Positions 27,901 through 37,630 of a DNA stretch of 64,000 bases are shown here, piece after piece. A program made the position numbers and the translations under genes. The notes beneath the pieces are model-generated. The model made no database searches. It was not told the origin of the DNA and saw only the letters and a list, made by a program, of their open reading frames with translations. This DNA is from Acanthaster planci (taxonomy: Eukaryota > Echinodermata > Asteroidea > Valvatida > Acanthasteridae), in the NCBI RefSeq assembly GCF_001949145.1, contig NW_019091361.1, positions 4,017,870 to 4,081,869 on the forward strand. The letters run 5' to 3'. Position 1 is the stretch's first letter. The number at the start of each line of letters is the position of its first letter.

Positions 27901-30900
27901 TATCTTAGTACAGTGTTCATGTATTACATTTTTAGTACACGTTCAATGTTGTACATGCATGTACTGTGCTCGTACATGTGTACGTTTATAGTACGTTTCA
28001 GATGAATTTTCAAAAAATGCATGCTTTTAATAGTTTGAGAGTCACTTGAGCCCACCCCAATAATGCACTTTTTCTATTTATGTGATTTTTCATCTTCCAT
28101 TTCATCAAGTATAAAACAATTTTTGCCGGGGAAGTCTGTGTGCACCAGGCAGTGTCACCCAGCATGCAGGAACATGTACCGGTACCGGGATACATGTACA
28201 TGTGTGTACACATATATGTACATACACATGTACATGCACATGTTGTATATCCGGTATGTACATATGTGTATATCCAATAGTTACTGTGTAGTATAATGCT
28301 CTCATCCACAGTGTTCCCCACAAAATACTGGGAAAACTTAATCATCTCAAAGCATGCCCATTACGCTTAGGATCGAGGTGGGACTTAATATATATGTACT
28401 AATTTCCGGTTGCGTGAAGTGGCTTCGTTTAAATTACCTGCGCTTTATTGGATTCCAGAAAATGGAGGTGATCGAATCTCATTCCTTTTGTTTCCGGTCA
28501 CTGTGTTTATTCAAGGGCACTGCCTGTAATGTACAGGTACGTGTAATGTATGTACTAGTACATGCACATGTACCTCATATACCGTAATTAGCCAAAGTTC
28601 ACGAGGGCCGTTTCTTGCCCCCGTAAGTTATACTGACACTTTACAGCATCCATTGCGTAACCAATTGAGCTAGAGTAAAACTTGATTAAGATTTGGCCAA
28701 AATTGCACAAAGACGTTTAGCTGTTTTTTTTCGGTTGTTGTTGATTTATACCGTTAGCAGAGAGAACCAGCCTTAATTGATTGTGGCAGTTCATAGTGTA
28801 CGTACATGTATATGTACCTACATGTACATTATACAGCTTGGAAAGAAAGAAAAAATCCTACATGAACACGCGTACATTTGTACATGCATGTGCGTGTTAC
28901 ATGAAGTGTTTGTGATTTCTCCCACAGTGCAATTTTTTGACCTGAAACAAACACTTCTCTTTCTTTTCTGGGCCCAATTTCACAGCTTACTGCAAGTGAA
29001 TTTCAGCGCTTACCGTAACAGAAAATTCTGCACTTACATTGCACGCTGAATGTATTCCACGGGTTAGCGAGGAATTTTGGCTTGTGCGCTTGCGTATATC
29101 CCGTGACTAAAGATTCTGTGCTTAAAAGAGTTAGCGCAGAATTTTTCTGCTTGCTCGGTTAGTGCAGAATGGAGATCGTAAGCGTGGAATTTTGCAGTAA
29201 GCAGCACCATGAAATTGGGCCCTGGTCCAGCGTACAAAAGTTCATTGTGCCACATCAGTATGAGTACCTGATTTGATGAAAAACAAACCGCAAAGTTGTG
29301 TAAGAATGGACACCGCATGCCTGCTTAGAAACTCAAATCCGGGGACAATAAGCACAGTACGCATTCACAAACATGCATTTGTGTAAGTACCGCTAATTAA
29401 CATTTTGTGTGAACACATTCATTCATTAAATTGCACCTGTCTTTCGTGTGATTTTTACGATTTGAAAAAAAGATGAGGATTTGTTATTAACCTCAGATTT
29501 AGTATTATACATTACTAGTACATGTACATGTAGTTATATCCAACTAATTTCCATTGTTGTTTGTGTATGTTGTGTACAGGAGATCCCTGAGGAGGACATT
29601 GAGGAACCGCTGGACATCAGCTGGCCCCCTACGCTACGGAAGCGGGTCACCTACGTCCTTCTCGCCCCTTTGGTCTTTCCAATGTGGCTGTTACTGCCAG
29701 ATGTCAGGAGAGAGGTTGGTTCATTCATGTAATATGCAGTAGAACACGTACCTGCTCATGTGTCTTGCGTGTGCTAAAGCGGCGATGATACTCGCTCAGA
29801 CAGGGTTGGGTTGAACATTCTCTGGGCCCTAAGCTGTTGTGTTCTGCAGGCCGCAAATCCTCCCTATTCACCAGGACCAATTTCATAACACTAGAAAAAC
29901 GATGGAGCCTCACCTTTCATGTTAATGTTAATGCACGTTAAACCAGTTTGAAGTTATCTATCCCCCAATCAAAAAGTCAAAGAGAAACGTTAAGAGCTGT
30001 TTGTTTTACAGCATTCTGGTAATTTTGTTGGCTCTCACATGGGTTTTTTTGGGTAGGCTCCAAAATATTTGTAGGCTTTAGGCATGTTGCCTACTTCATA
30101 ATTGCAGACCCTTGGTAGTGATGAAAATTGCAGTATTGAAAGTTACGGGAAAAGAAATCAAAATGTGGGCAAGGAGAGGATAGCTACACTGTATGCGTTG
30201 GTCAGCATTTCCTTTGCTGAGTTTCTGTGCATGGTACATGTAAGTTTTCTTGTTTCTGTAGCAAATCCTGCCTGAACTTTGCCCATCCTCTGACAGTTAC
30301 ATATACATGTATGGACAGAACACCTTGGGTTGTAGATATATCTCGTGTATGTCTGGTATTTCATTCCTTAATACTGTACAAAGTACTCATCCAAGCACAA
30401 TGCCAGGTAACCATCATGTTGCAGACCTGTATCAGAGCCTTTCACAGATTTGGCGTCCAGTCACGGACGCATTGGCTTGTATGAATAAATGAACCGAATG
30501 ATGTCCTGCTGCTGACCACACTAACAAGAAGATATTACCTTCCAAACTGCGCCATAATGGGAATATTGCCCACCGTTCTACCACCAGCTCACCCATCAGT
30601 TCCATTATGTCACAAGTCTGCCCGGTTGATACATCCATATCAAGCATGGAAAACAAGGCCCGGGAAGGTGTGAAACTCAATTATCGTGCATATGCCACGA
30701 GACGTGTGGATGACCCGTTCCTTTTTGCATCACAACGATGTTTTGGGACATCTGTCAGAATCTGTACAGTGCTTGTCGGCTAATGAGATTTGAAACCTTT
30801 ACGTTGAAGTACAGTAGCTGCATTGTCACGATCCATCTGCCTTGCCTTGTACTATCCTTTTTTCAACCTTATAATGTAGCACTTTTTTCGCGCATCCTAA

Positions 30901-33900
30901 GTTTAGGCACTTTCAGAACACACATATTTGTTTCACTTTTCCCTCGTTGATATTGTCTCTTGTAGCTATTCGTGACATCTCCCATCTGTCTTTTTCTTGC
31001 ACTTTCAACGATGTTAGTACTGCCGGTAATAATGACGGGGCTCCACAATTTAGAACATACGTCAATTTCTTTCAAACCTCCTGCTGGACTTAGGAAGATC
31101 TGGAAACATTCAAATTAATTCTAGCATCTGCATTTCTCCAACCTCTGCCCCCACTCGCTACCGTGACACATCCATTTGTAACTGCTGTACCAGTTTCTCG
31201 CACAATTTCCTGTCCTCTTCATTCCATTTAGCCACCATGCTTTTCCACGCTTCCTAACATCAAAGGCTTTCTCTCAACCCCTTTGCTTTTGCTTTGCCCC
31301 ATTCTAATTATTCCTGCAACCTCCTTTGATTTCTTAGCCTCCCTTCTCCTTCTGCTCTTTCTGCCTAATTTTGTCCTCACTTCCTGATCTCTTAAGCCTC
31401 TCCTCTTTTTTCCTCCTTCCTGCACTGGTCAAACTCACTTTTAACCCTCTGTCCCTGACACATATTTTCTGACTGCCAACATCGGAGCTGTTGGCTCCCC
31501 CCCTCCCCAAGTGGCCTCAGAATGCCTGTTTTCTCATTCTGTCCATTGCTGAAGTAATCAAATCATCTCTGTTCTGCTTTCATTCCTGCGGGACTCTAAA
31601 TCATCCTTGAATTTTTCCTTATCCCTCCCCCATTTTTCAGAAATAAGCTGCTGCCAAATAGCTAGCGCCGCAGTCTCTGTAGAAGCCAGTTACGTATGTA
31701 ACCCGTCCGCCTGATGCCTCATGTTCGAGGGCTTCCTCACGCATCTAAGAACGCCATTTGGCAAATTTCACACCTACTCCCAGCTGCTTGTGTGCCGGCC
31801 GTCATTTGATTTATGGCCTTTTCCCTGCTAATCACTCATGTGACGACGTTATCTTGGCATCAGCTCTTCATTCTAGCATGCGCTGATTGTGTTATTAGTT
31901 TTCCCTTGGAGCGTGTTGTGGCAGATCCTCCTCAAGAAGATCAAGGATCTGTGGGAACGTGCAGACGGGAGGACACTCAACAACTGTTTGATTTGAATTT
32001 AGAGTGCATTGTTAGTTAATTGAAGTGGGAGTTCTTCTCGGGGCAGGCAACAAATCTCTGGACTGGATAGTGACGTGTATTTCTTTCAATTAAATTGCAA
32101 AACATTTGTACGAATAGCTTGTTGGTTATTATTGAACACAACTTGGGGTGTGCTGTAAGTCTGAAGCCCTCCTTCGATTTCCCGTTGTGTCTTCACGATT
32201 TTCATTCCCAACAGTTCAGAGTCCTCAAAAATTAAGTCACTCTATCGAGCTCACAGTGTACGTGCAGGTTTAAGCATGGACAGAAAGCCTTTACTGCACA
32301 ACTTCCACATACTTTGATTAAGGCGAGGGACTGAATAGTGAAATACGTGCATGTTGGATGTACTTCACTGAAGGTTTGGTTCAAGTACTTTTGCATGAAG
32401 ACGGTTCTGCAAACAGGTATACTGTGCAAGGTTTACTTCCCTTGTCTTCCATTTTTGCTCCATGAAAAGTGTCTGAATGTTTACATGCAACAAAAGAGTA
32501 CGTAAATTGAATGTCTTACTTTGGGATCTAAAATTACTTAGACTTAAAAGCATTTTGTAGGGAAATTGTTTCCATTAATTGTGAACTTCAACTGATGTAC
32601 ATGTCCATGTCGGTTCATGTACTGGTACATGCACCAATGTTGATGTGACTTGTGCCTCATCTTATGAGAAGGCGACCCCATCATTTTCATTACAAGCAGA
32701 AATAGGATCTTGGTACCCATTTGATACCCCTGACAGTTGCAAAGGTCAGTATCTCCTCACGGGGATTACTTTCCTTGCATCTCTGCTTTCTGAAACCCTG
32801 GACAGAGGCCCTGAGGAGGCTCGGCCATGTCCAGCAGCAGATCCAATCTGCATCACATGGGAGGTCCCGTTTTCACCGTTTCCGTCTCTGTCAGATTTTT
32901 TTCCCCCACACGAGCCATCTCCAGTAACGACCGAAATGAGTTTTCGTATCAGCCAGACCACGCTTTCATATCAGGTTCAGAAATACAAGCATGCAGGGTT
33001 GGGTCAGTTTTAGGACAAACCTGGAAAGTGGGTCATGTACATACATGTACATTATCACTCATTTATTGACCTACGTCTGGGTTTTTTTGTCTCCCTTTTG
33101 CAGGAGAAGAGGAAATATTTTCCGGTGACTTTCGTCGGCAGTATTTTGTTCATCGCTGGGTTCTCCTACCTCATGCTGTGGTGGGCGACAGTCTTTGGCA
33201 GGACGATCGGAATCAAAGATTCGGTAACTACTTATGTTGCCGTTCTCCCCGCTCAGCCCAGTGATGTCCCCGTAAATTAAACCCTAGGTCAGCACGCCAC
33301 AACAGGCCCTCAACATTTTCAGAGGCTGTGCAAGCAGCTGTTCCATTACTCCCAATCTAATAGCCTCGATGCAGCCTCCAAAATGTGCAGAGCACCTTGT
33401 GTTCTGACAACTGAATTTCCTGTCAGAAGTTGTTTTGCCTGAAAAAAAAAATGCATGAATTATCAAAACGGCATCTGTGATGATCCAAGCTGCATGAAGG
33501 ACATGTACATACATGTTCACACAGTGTACATGCTATGCCCAGCTATTCATGTGCTGTGCACTTGCCAAGATAATTTTACTCACAGGTGTAGTGCAAGCGA
33601 AAGCAAAGGTTATTCACTGTACATGTAGCTCTGCTTTCTACATTGCACATGCACTGTACATGTACATATATGTGTACGTGTACTCTGTAATATGCATTAA
33701 GTTCGTTTATCACATCTGACTTGAAAATGTTTTACATGTACAAAACATGTTATGCTACTTGTGAGGTAGGGGCACATGCAATGTACATGTACAGTGCATG
33801 CATGGAGAGTTATCAGGTATATTAAACATGTTTTTGTCAGGTGGAATTTAACTTGTGAGCTCATTTTAACAACAAGCCCCGGCACATTCATCCTTGTCTG

Positions 33901-36900
33901 GCAAGCAGAATTTTCTGGTTGGCTGCAAATTTAGCTTGTGCAGGGCCCTCTGAATGACGTTAAAGCTGTTTTGCCCGTAATCAGCATTATTCTAGTTCCT
34001 CCGAAACCAACCAAGGTGATTTGACTTGTTCTTTTCAGGTGATGGGAATCACGTTCCTTGCTGCAGGCACCAGTATACCGGACCTCATCACCAGCGTCAT
34101 TGTAGCCAGGAAGGGCCTGGGTGACATGGCTGTCTCCAGCTCTGTGGGGAGCAATATATTTGACATCACCGTTGGGTAAGTGCCCAGTGGAGTCTAGGGC
34201 CATTTTCGGCTACATCACCCATTGGAACATCTTTAGAGAGCCTTCGTTATTGAGAACAGCTTTAGTCTTTGCATTGCATTCGTATGCAAGAGTTTTGATG
34301 TTCTGTGCAGAAATTGGCCTACTGAAAATGGTTTCTTGAAGTTTTCTTCAAGTTAAGGACTTAAGAGTCATTTAATTTGAAACTGAAGCGTACTAATGTA
34401 AGTTCTTAGTGTAAGTTTGTTTTGGGTAAGTTTTCTTTTGAAACTCTTTCTTTTGGGGGGCTTGGAAAATCCTTTTATTTGTGGCAGTAAAATAAAACCC
34501 TGCCTAGTGTGTCTGACAGTTTGTACACTGGTGGCAGGCTTTTGAGTATTGTGTAGTGTGGGCGCCATATCACTTGCTGAACATTTTACAAAGTAACAAG
34601 CGCTGCGTTGTTCTAAATAGCCCTTTGCTTTTGCTGCAGAGGCAGATAAGACTCACATTCTTAGACGCAGTGCATTCGGCCTGCGTTGTATATGGGATGT
34701 GCATCTGCTTATTATTGCACGGCCATTGGGCAGTACCAAGGATTTGATTTGGATAAGGGATAGGCGTGTTCCCTCTGGCCCCAATCTGTTTTCATCTTCA
34801 TCTTCATCTTTTCTGTCTTGGGGCGGTAAAACTAAAGACATGCCAACTCCTTGGTTTCTTAATATCCTCCAGTCCCTGCCCATCATCTTTGCTCTGTGCT
34901 GTACACATGTGGCTTTCTCCTTGTCTGGCATGTTTGGCCCCTGCCCGTCGTACATCAACTAGTGTGCAACAGTGTGCATCACAGCGTGGTCCGCCCCGAG
35001 CATCAATCCTTTTCTGTCAATAATTGCTGCCCGCTGCGTGGCCACTTGCAACAAACTCCACCCAAAGAAATCTCTTTCCAGGCACCGGCAACCCGATAGA
35101 TCAAATTATCACTGGGAACATCTAACCGGAGGGCGGGCCTGCCCAGCCGGCCGCGCTTGCCTTGTGTACTCCTGCCAAGTCTCATCTTTGCCGAGAAATT
35201 CAAGACGAGTCAGACTCGCCAGCCGAGTCCTTTCCCCCCCCCCCCGTCCCAGTCTTGTGGATTTCAGAACATCATTCATACTTAATAAGCTATGACAGAT
35301 GTCCCATCGGGCACCAGTAAATAAAGTAACGGACTGATGAGATGGAGAGATCTGGTCATTAAAAACTAATGAATGCAATTAATTTCCCATGCAGTGCAGC
35401 GTGGGCTTGTGGACGGCAAGAGGCCCCACTCAAAAAACCCACCCTGACTTCTGTCTGTACATCCCACATGGCCTTTGCATAACATGCTTCCAAGGCCTCA
35501 TCATTTTTCACTCTCTTCCGATGCCATTTTGCCCAAATATGCACAGCAGCGATAAGCCCCTGCTCAGGTAAATTTTTTGTGGTCACTCCGGGGAGCCATT
35601 AAATTCGTAATGGGTATTCCCATTCAGATCTCAGATGCAAGATATCTGTCAAATGCAAGCACACCGCTCTCAAGGCAATGTCCTGTGATGTGTTTTCCCC
35701 GTAATGGAACAATAATGATCGCACAACTCAAAAAGCCGATTTATGTCTCAACAAAGGAACTTGCTGAGCCAGCCAAGACGAAAATTGAATAGTGGCAAAC
35801 ATCAGTCAGGTGGCGGCACATCCCTGCACATCAAAAGCACCTCGTATCTAATGATGATTACTTGCCATTAGTGGGCGTGGAATTTTTTTTATGATTAGTC
35901 TCTGCTACCCTTCGTATAATTTAGCGGAGAACTTTCATTTGATGAAATGTTGGCATCAAGCAGAGGCAGATACTTTTGTGCATGGAGTGTTCATCCAGCT
36001 CCCCATGACAAATCAAACATTTTGCGCTGAAGCTGATGAAACATGGAGAGAGAATAAAAAAAACCTGAGGTTTTGTCCGAATCCGCACTCCATCTTAGTA
36101 CCCAGGGCCAGTCTGTGAATCAAAGTCCCCCCCCCTTTGCTTTTGTCTTTTTGTTTGCTTGGGGCTTCTTTCGTTGTTTGTTGTGTTTTGTGCTGTTTCA
36201 TTGTTGATTGCATTTTTTGTCCTTGTGTGCCATAGAATGTTGTTGAAACTATTGTGGGCACATACATGTACATGTACTTGCAGCCAGGGAGTTTATTTGC
36301 TCAATGCAGACTAGGGTTTTGTGGTTTACTTTTGCTTTGGAAGTATACATGTAAAGTGTATGTACCAGTATTTTTGGAATACTTGCTGTGCGATATACTG
36401 TTTTCATGTTGCATTTGTAATTTTTGCCTCCCCGATTGTGCTATTATCAGATTCCCTGTCTCTGCTAATCTTTCCCCCCCCCCTTGGACACGATACTGAA
36501 TCATCGATTAAGTATGAAAACGCTCACTTTATCATGGCTTCCCTGCTTCTTGGTAGGCCATTTTATAGGGATCATAGAATATCAAATAGAATATCAAATA
36601 TCTATTTTTTCAATTTGAATATCGTTTAGTGTATTACAGTGAAATGAAAGAAAGTCATTTAATGTGTTAAAGTCATTTTACTGTTTTTTAAACAGTCTAC
36701 CACTGTTTTGGGCATAGCACGCCCGCGCCCACCCGTTGATGAGTGACACAGCACCGCTGCATGCTAATCCAGCCACATTTGAAAAGACACCACTCATCTT
36801 CATTGGGGACAAAGGAAATTACGCAACACCTCACAATTCTGGGCTCTCTTTTACATGGCGGCAGGCGTTGCTGAAATACGAGTCAATGAATTTGTCTGTC

Positions 36901-37630
36901 AGCCTAGAGTAGCCACCAAACAGTCATTCGTGTGGGTGTAAATGTCCATTTAATGAAATGAAGAATTTTGAAAACTGAAAATCTTGACAATCTGCCGCAT
37001 GTGTACACTGCATTTTTAAAAGCACCCGGCAGCAAGTGGTTAATAAAGTTTCATCCCCCAATAGAAGTTAACAGTTCTGCTTGTGGTTACTAACTAATCC
37101 CAAGTTATTGTTATGGTTATGATGTATAATATGTCATTTATCAGTAAAAAAAAATGCTTCTCTTGAGATTTGGGTGACCAAACATTTGCCATACAACTGA
37201 AAAGAGAAACAGGGATACACAAGACTTTGTGTGCTACCCTTTCTTAACAAAAGCACTTACCCCAAAGATGGCTGCTCTGCACAATCTCTGTATGCGAGTG
37301 GTTAATCATATTTCAGGTCAAATGTTTCAATAATCAATTGTTGGATCTGACTAAGTCCTACTTCTTGTGGTTGCGTTTAGGCTACCTCTGCCGTGGCTGA
37401 TCTACAGCATCACCCAGCTGGGCTCCCCCGCCACCGTGGAGAGCAAGGGCCTCTTCTGCTCTATCCTCCTCCTCTTTGGCATGCTGCTGATGGTCATCGT
37501 GACCATCGCCGTCTCCCGCTGGCGGATGACCAAGACGCTGGGCGCTGCCATGTTCCTCCTCTACGTCGTCTTCATCACCATCAGCCTGCTGTTGGAGTCG
37601 GCCGTCATCCCCTGCCTGCTCACCCCATGA
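125..37630 (+). CDS. SLC24A2: K+-dependent Na+/Ca2+ exchanger, NCKX1/NCKX2-like (complete, 7 coding exons)
   Basis: The spliced CDS joins 125-997, 18804-18924, 20490-20902, 29580-29714, 33104-33223, 34039-34175 and 37381-37630. All introns are GT-AG, every phase matches, and the product is 682 residues, close to vertebrate NCKX2. Members of this family extrude Ca2+ across the plasma membrane in exchange for Na+, with K+ co-transport. Visible order: signal-anchor-like hydrophobic stretch 20-38; extracellular segment with an N-glycosylation sequon NQT at 84-86; first membrane cluster about 117-266 containing the alpha-1 repeat GGSAPE with Glu173; a large cytosolic loop about 267-490; second cluster about 491-675 containing the alpha-2 repeat GTSIPD with Asp569 and GSNIFD with Asp596. 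These three acids align with Glu188, Asp548 and Asp575 of human NCKX2; Asp575 is the known K+-dependence residue. The loop motifs [11 protein letters not shown] and PLDISWP resemble NCKX1/2 rather than NCKX3-6. The start has A at -3, G at +4 and an in-frame stop (113-115) just upstream. Assignment to the vertebrate paralogue SLC24A2 rather than SLC24A1 is approximate; invertebrate genes may be co-orthologous. Confidence 0.93.
1855..2375. repeat. Dense ACATGTAC palindromic microsatellite cluster
   Basis: Runs of alternating TACATG units and TGTACA palindromes, mixed with ACCGGTAC, cover most of this half kilobase. The open frames here translate to Tyr/Met/Val/His/Cys-Thr repeats and are not genes. 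Confidence 0.95.
3106..3520. repeat. 35-bp GA-rich minisatellite containing an assembly gap
   Basis: Units of the form GGAGTAGGAGATGGATAGGA, followed by TGATGGGGAGGGGG, repeat with a period of 35 bases (unit starts at 3341, 3376 and 3411). They degenerate at both edges. The array is broken by 87 N (3236-3322), so its true copy number is unknown. Confidence 0.93.
3236..3322. other. Assembly gap (87 N)
   Basis: A run of N lies inside the minisatellite, where collapse or misassembly would be expected. Confidence 0.99.
6129..6311. mobile_element. MITE with CAGT...GAACC ends (Tc1/mariner or pogo-like)
   Basis: The left end CTTGAACCTTGTTAATAAGA and the inverted right end CGAACCATGTTAATAAGAG match closely. 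Both start with CAGT, and the right side is followed by TA. The element is about 183 bp with no coding capacity. The CAGT...AACC..GTTAAT ends resemble pogo-type elements; this is family-level inference. Confidence 0.65.
9355..9480. repeat. ACATGTAC microsatellite cluster
   Basis: Long uninterrupted TACATG repeats are followed by several shorter ones. No gene is present. Confidence 0.93.
10660..10829. mobile_element. 158-bp hairpin MITE with 6-bp target duplication
   Basis: Arms of about 42 bp (10666-10708 and about 10781-10823) form a near-perfect inverted repeat beginning CAGACCTGCCAAC and ending near TGAGGTCA. The direct repeat CTAGGG flanks both sides (10660-10665 and 10824-10829). There is no ORF, so it is a non-autonomous element. 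Superfamily is not assigned. Confidence 0.8.
10855..11000. repeat. ACATGTAC microsatellite cluster
   Basis: Nearly continuous TGTACATG and CAATGTACATG units occupy this stretch, with one unique interruption. It directly follows the hairpin MITE. Confidence 0.94.
12933..13116. mobile_element. 180-bp MITE flanked by TA
   Basis: The ends CAATCCTGGACAA at 12935 and TTGTCCAGGATTG ending at 13114 are exact inverted repeats of 13 bp, with partial homology continuing inward (GCTGGAA against GTTGGAA). TA lies on both sides (12933-12934 and 13115-13116), as in Tc1/mariner insertions. No coding sequence is present. Confidence 0.8.
13117..13256. mobile_element. Hairpin MITE, copy 1 of the TTTGCRTGG family
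   Basis: The left arm GGTTTGCATGGCTGCCATCT and the inverted right arm GGCTTTGCGTGGTTGCCATC match over about 25 bp. The same family recurs at 18572-18699. It abuts the TA-flanked MITE at 12935-13114. The exact boundary is uncertain. Confidence 0.6.
14640..14785. repeat. ACATGTAC/ACCGGTAC microsatellite cluster
   Basis: Several TGTACATG arrays with a TACCGGTA motif lie here. No gene is present. Confidence 0.9.
17718..17989. other. Assembly gap (272 N)
   Basis: The run of N is flanked on both sides by AGCTGAAACTC (left 17707-17717, right 17994-18004). This suggests that the gap spans a tandem repeat or a failed join of overlapping reads. The open frame reported across it is not real. Confidence 0.99.
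18572..18699. mobile_element. Hairpin MITE, copy 2 of the TTTGCRTGG family
   Basis: Arms of about 50 bp start with CAGAGG. The left arm has TTTGCGTGGTAGCCATCT and the inverted right arm TTTGCATGGTTGCCGTCT; both continue to TTTTGTTCC near the loop. It is 128 bp, non-coding, and sits about 100 bp upstream of NCKX exon 2. No clear target duplication is visible. Confidence 0.75.
18804..18924 (+). CDS. SLC24A2: NCKX coding exon 2 (residues 292-331 plus one base)
   Basis: The exon follows a pyrimidine-rich tract ending in CATGCAG and encodes the start of the cytosolic loop, including [18 protein letters not shown], which parallels the QLMIHTLDPLAE stretch of vertebrate NCKX2. The donor GAAA|GTAGGT leaves one base over. 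That base joins CT from exon 3 to make a Thr codon, so the frame is kept. Confidence 0.9.
18925..20489 (+). other. NCKX intron 2
   Basis: This 1.6-kb intron begins GTAGGT and ends GCTGCAG. It contains a few ACATGTAC clusters (19361-19395, 20211-20290) and otherwise unique sequence. I see no gene in it. Confidence 0.85.
20490..20902 (+). CDS. SLC24A2: NCKX coding exon 3 (residue 332-469, variable cytosolic loop)
   Basis: The acceptor is TTTTTTGCTGCAG and the donor CACAG|GTGAAT. The exon encodes the poorly conserved part of the cytosolic loop. It begins with [18 protein letters not shown], like the REKASILHKIAKK stretch of NCKX2, and continues into a low-complexity Asn/His/Gln-rich region at about 363-386, then an acidic Ser/Thr-rich tail. 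GC content and codon use are clearly above the surrounding intron, as expected for real coding sequence. Confidence 0.9.
24070..24145 (-). mobile_element. Single end of a GGGCCCAATTTCA element
   Basis: The sequence GCAGCGCCATGAAATTGGGC matches, in the same orientation, the right end of the complete element at about 28968-29226. I see no matching left end, so this is probably a truncated copy. Confidence 0.5.
26840..27250. repeat. ACATGTAC cluster with a 108-bp direct duplication
   Basis: A block starting GTCCTGAGCA at 26921 recurs at 27029 with one difference in about 40 bases, and both copies are embedded in ACATGTAC arrays. This looks like a local segmental duplication by slippage or unequal exchange. 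Confidence 0.85.
28150..28275. repeat. ACATGTAC/TACCGGTA microsatellite cluster
   Basis: The motif ACCGGTACCGGG is followed by several TACATGTA and TGTGTACA units. No gene is present. Confidence 0.9.
28968..29226. mobile_element. MITE with GGGCCCAATTTCA ends
   Basis: The left end GGGCCCAATTTCACAGCTTA and the inverted right end GGGCCCAATTTCATGGTGCT share 13 identical bases, and both lead into CTTACTGCAA. The interior contains repeated GCGCAGAATTTT-like blocks in both orientations. It is about 259 bp with no coding sequence. Target duplication is not evident. Confidence 0.7.
29580..29714 (+). CDS. SLC24A2: NCKX coding exon 4 (residues 470-514)
   Basis: The acceptor is TTGTGTACAG and the donor GAGAG|GTTGGT; the exon is 45 whole codons. 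It encodes the acidic end of the loop ([10 protein letters not shown]), the conserved PLDISWP motif and the first membrane segment of the second cluster, ending in LPDVRRE. Vertebrate NCKX2 has the same order with PLSLAWP and LPDVRK. Confidence 0.92.
29715..33103 (+). other. NCKX intron 4
   Basis: No exon is recognised. The stretch 30.4-32.5 kb is nearly free of ACATGTAC arrays and includes a strongly pyrimidine-rich section at about 31.1-31.7 kb. Its open frames have no family resemblance. Confidence 0.85.
33104..33223 (+). CDS. SLC24A2: NCKX coding exon 5 (residues 515-554)
   Basis: The acceptor is CCCTTTTGCAG and the donor TTCG|GTAACT; the exon is 40 whole codons. It encodes the membrane segment with [18 protein letters not shown], close to the FSYLMVWWA block shared by NCKX proteins, and ends at TIGIKDS just before the alpha-2 repeat. 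Confidence 0.93.
33224..34038 (+). other. NCKX intron 5
   Basis: This 815-bp intron carries the last sizeable ACATGTAC clusters of the gene (33500-33530, 33615-33680, 33780-33800). No exon is seen. Confidence 0.85.
34039..34175 (+). CDS. SLC24A2: NCKX coding exon 6 (alpha-2 repeat, residues 555-599 plus two bases)
   Basis: The acceptor is TTCTTTTCAG and the donor GTTGG|GTAAGT. The exon holds almost the entire alpha-2 repeat: [20 protein letters not shown], then [21 protein letters not shown]. This is the most conserved part of the protein and is nearly identical to vertebrate NCKX1/2. Asp569 and Asp596 are both present, so the ion-binding core looks functional. Confidence 0.96.
34176..37380 (+). 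other. NCKX intron 6
   Basis: No exon is recognised. About 34.2-36.2 kb is unique-looking and nearly array-free, with several homeobox-type TAAT/ATTA cores. A truncated copy of a TTAA-flanked MITE lies at about 36678-37039. Only one short ACATGTAC cluster remains, near 36261-36276. Confidence 0.8.
36678..37043 (+). mobile_element. TTAA-type MITE, truncated copy A
   Basis: This segment aligns in the same orientation with 50776-51188. Shared blocks include ACAGCACCGCTGC, CTGGGCTCT, TTGTCTGTCAG and AATTTTGAAAAC. Its right end CCGGCAGCAAGTGG is followed by TTAA (37040-37043). The left part of the element is missing. Confidence 0.75.
37381..37630 (+). CDS. SLC24A2: NCKX coding exon 7 and stop (residues 600-682)
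   Basis: The acceptor is GTTGCGTTTAG. The first base completes a Gly codon, followed by [10 protein letters not shown], then two long hydrophobic segments (about 622-647 and 652-675) and a TGA stop at 37628-37630. Vertebrate NCKX2 ends in the same way after VLLEDRILTC. The exon is strikingly GC-rich at third positions compared with both flanks. Confidence 0.94.

Larger units (their letters stand above)
20903..29579 (+). other. NCKX intron 3 (8.7 kb)
   Basis: No exon is recognised. The densest ACATGTAC and TACCGGTA arrays here are at 26.8-27.25 and 27.9-28.3 kb, with a 108-bp-period direct duplication inside the first. A GGGCCCAATTTCA inverted-repeat element occupies about 28968-29226, with a related single end near 24070-24145. 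Confidence 0.85.

Noticed and set aside
31650-31740. tRNA-like stretch with TTCGAGG
   Set aside because: No acceptor stem, anticodon arm or B-box arrangement could be folded around it.
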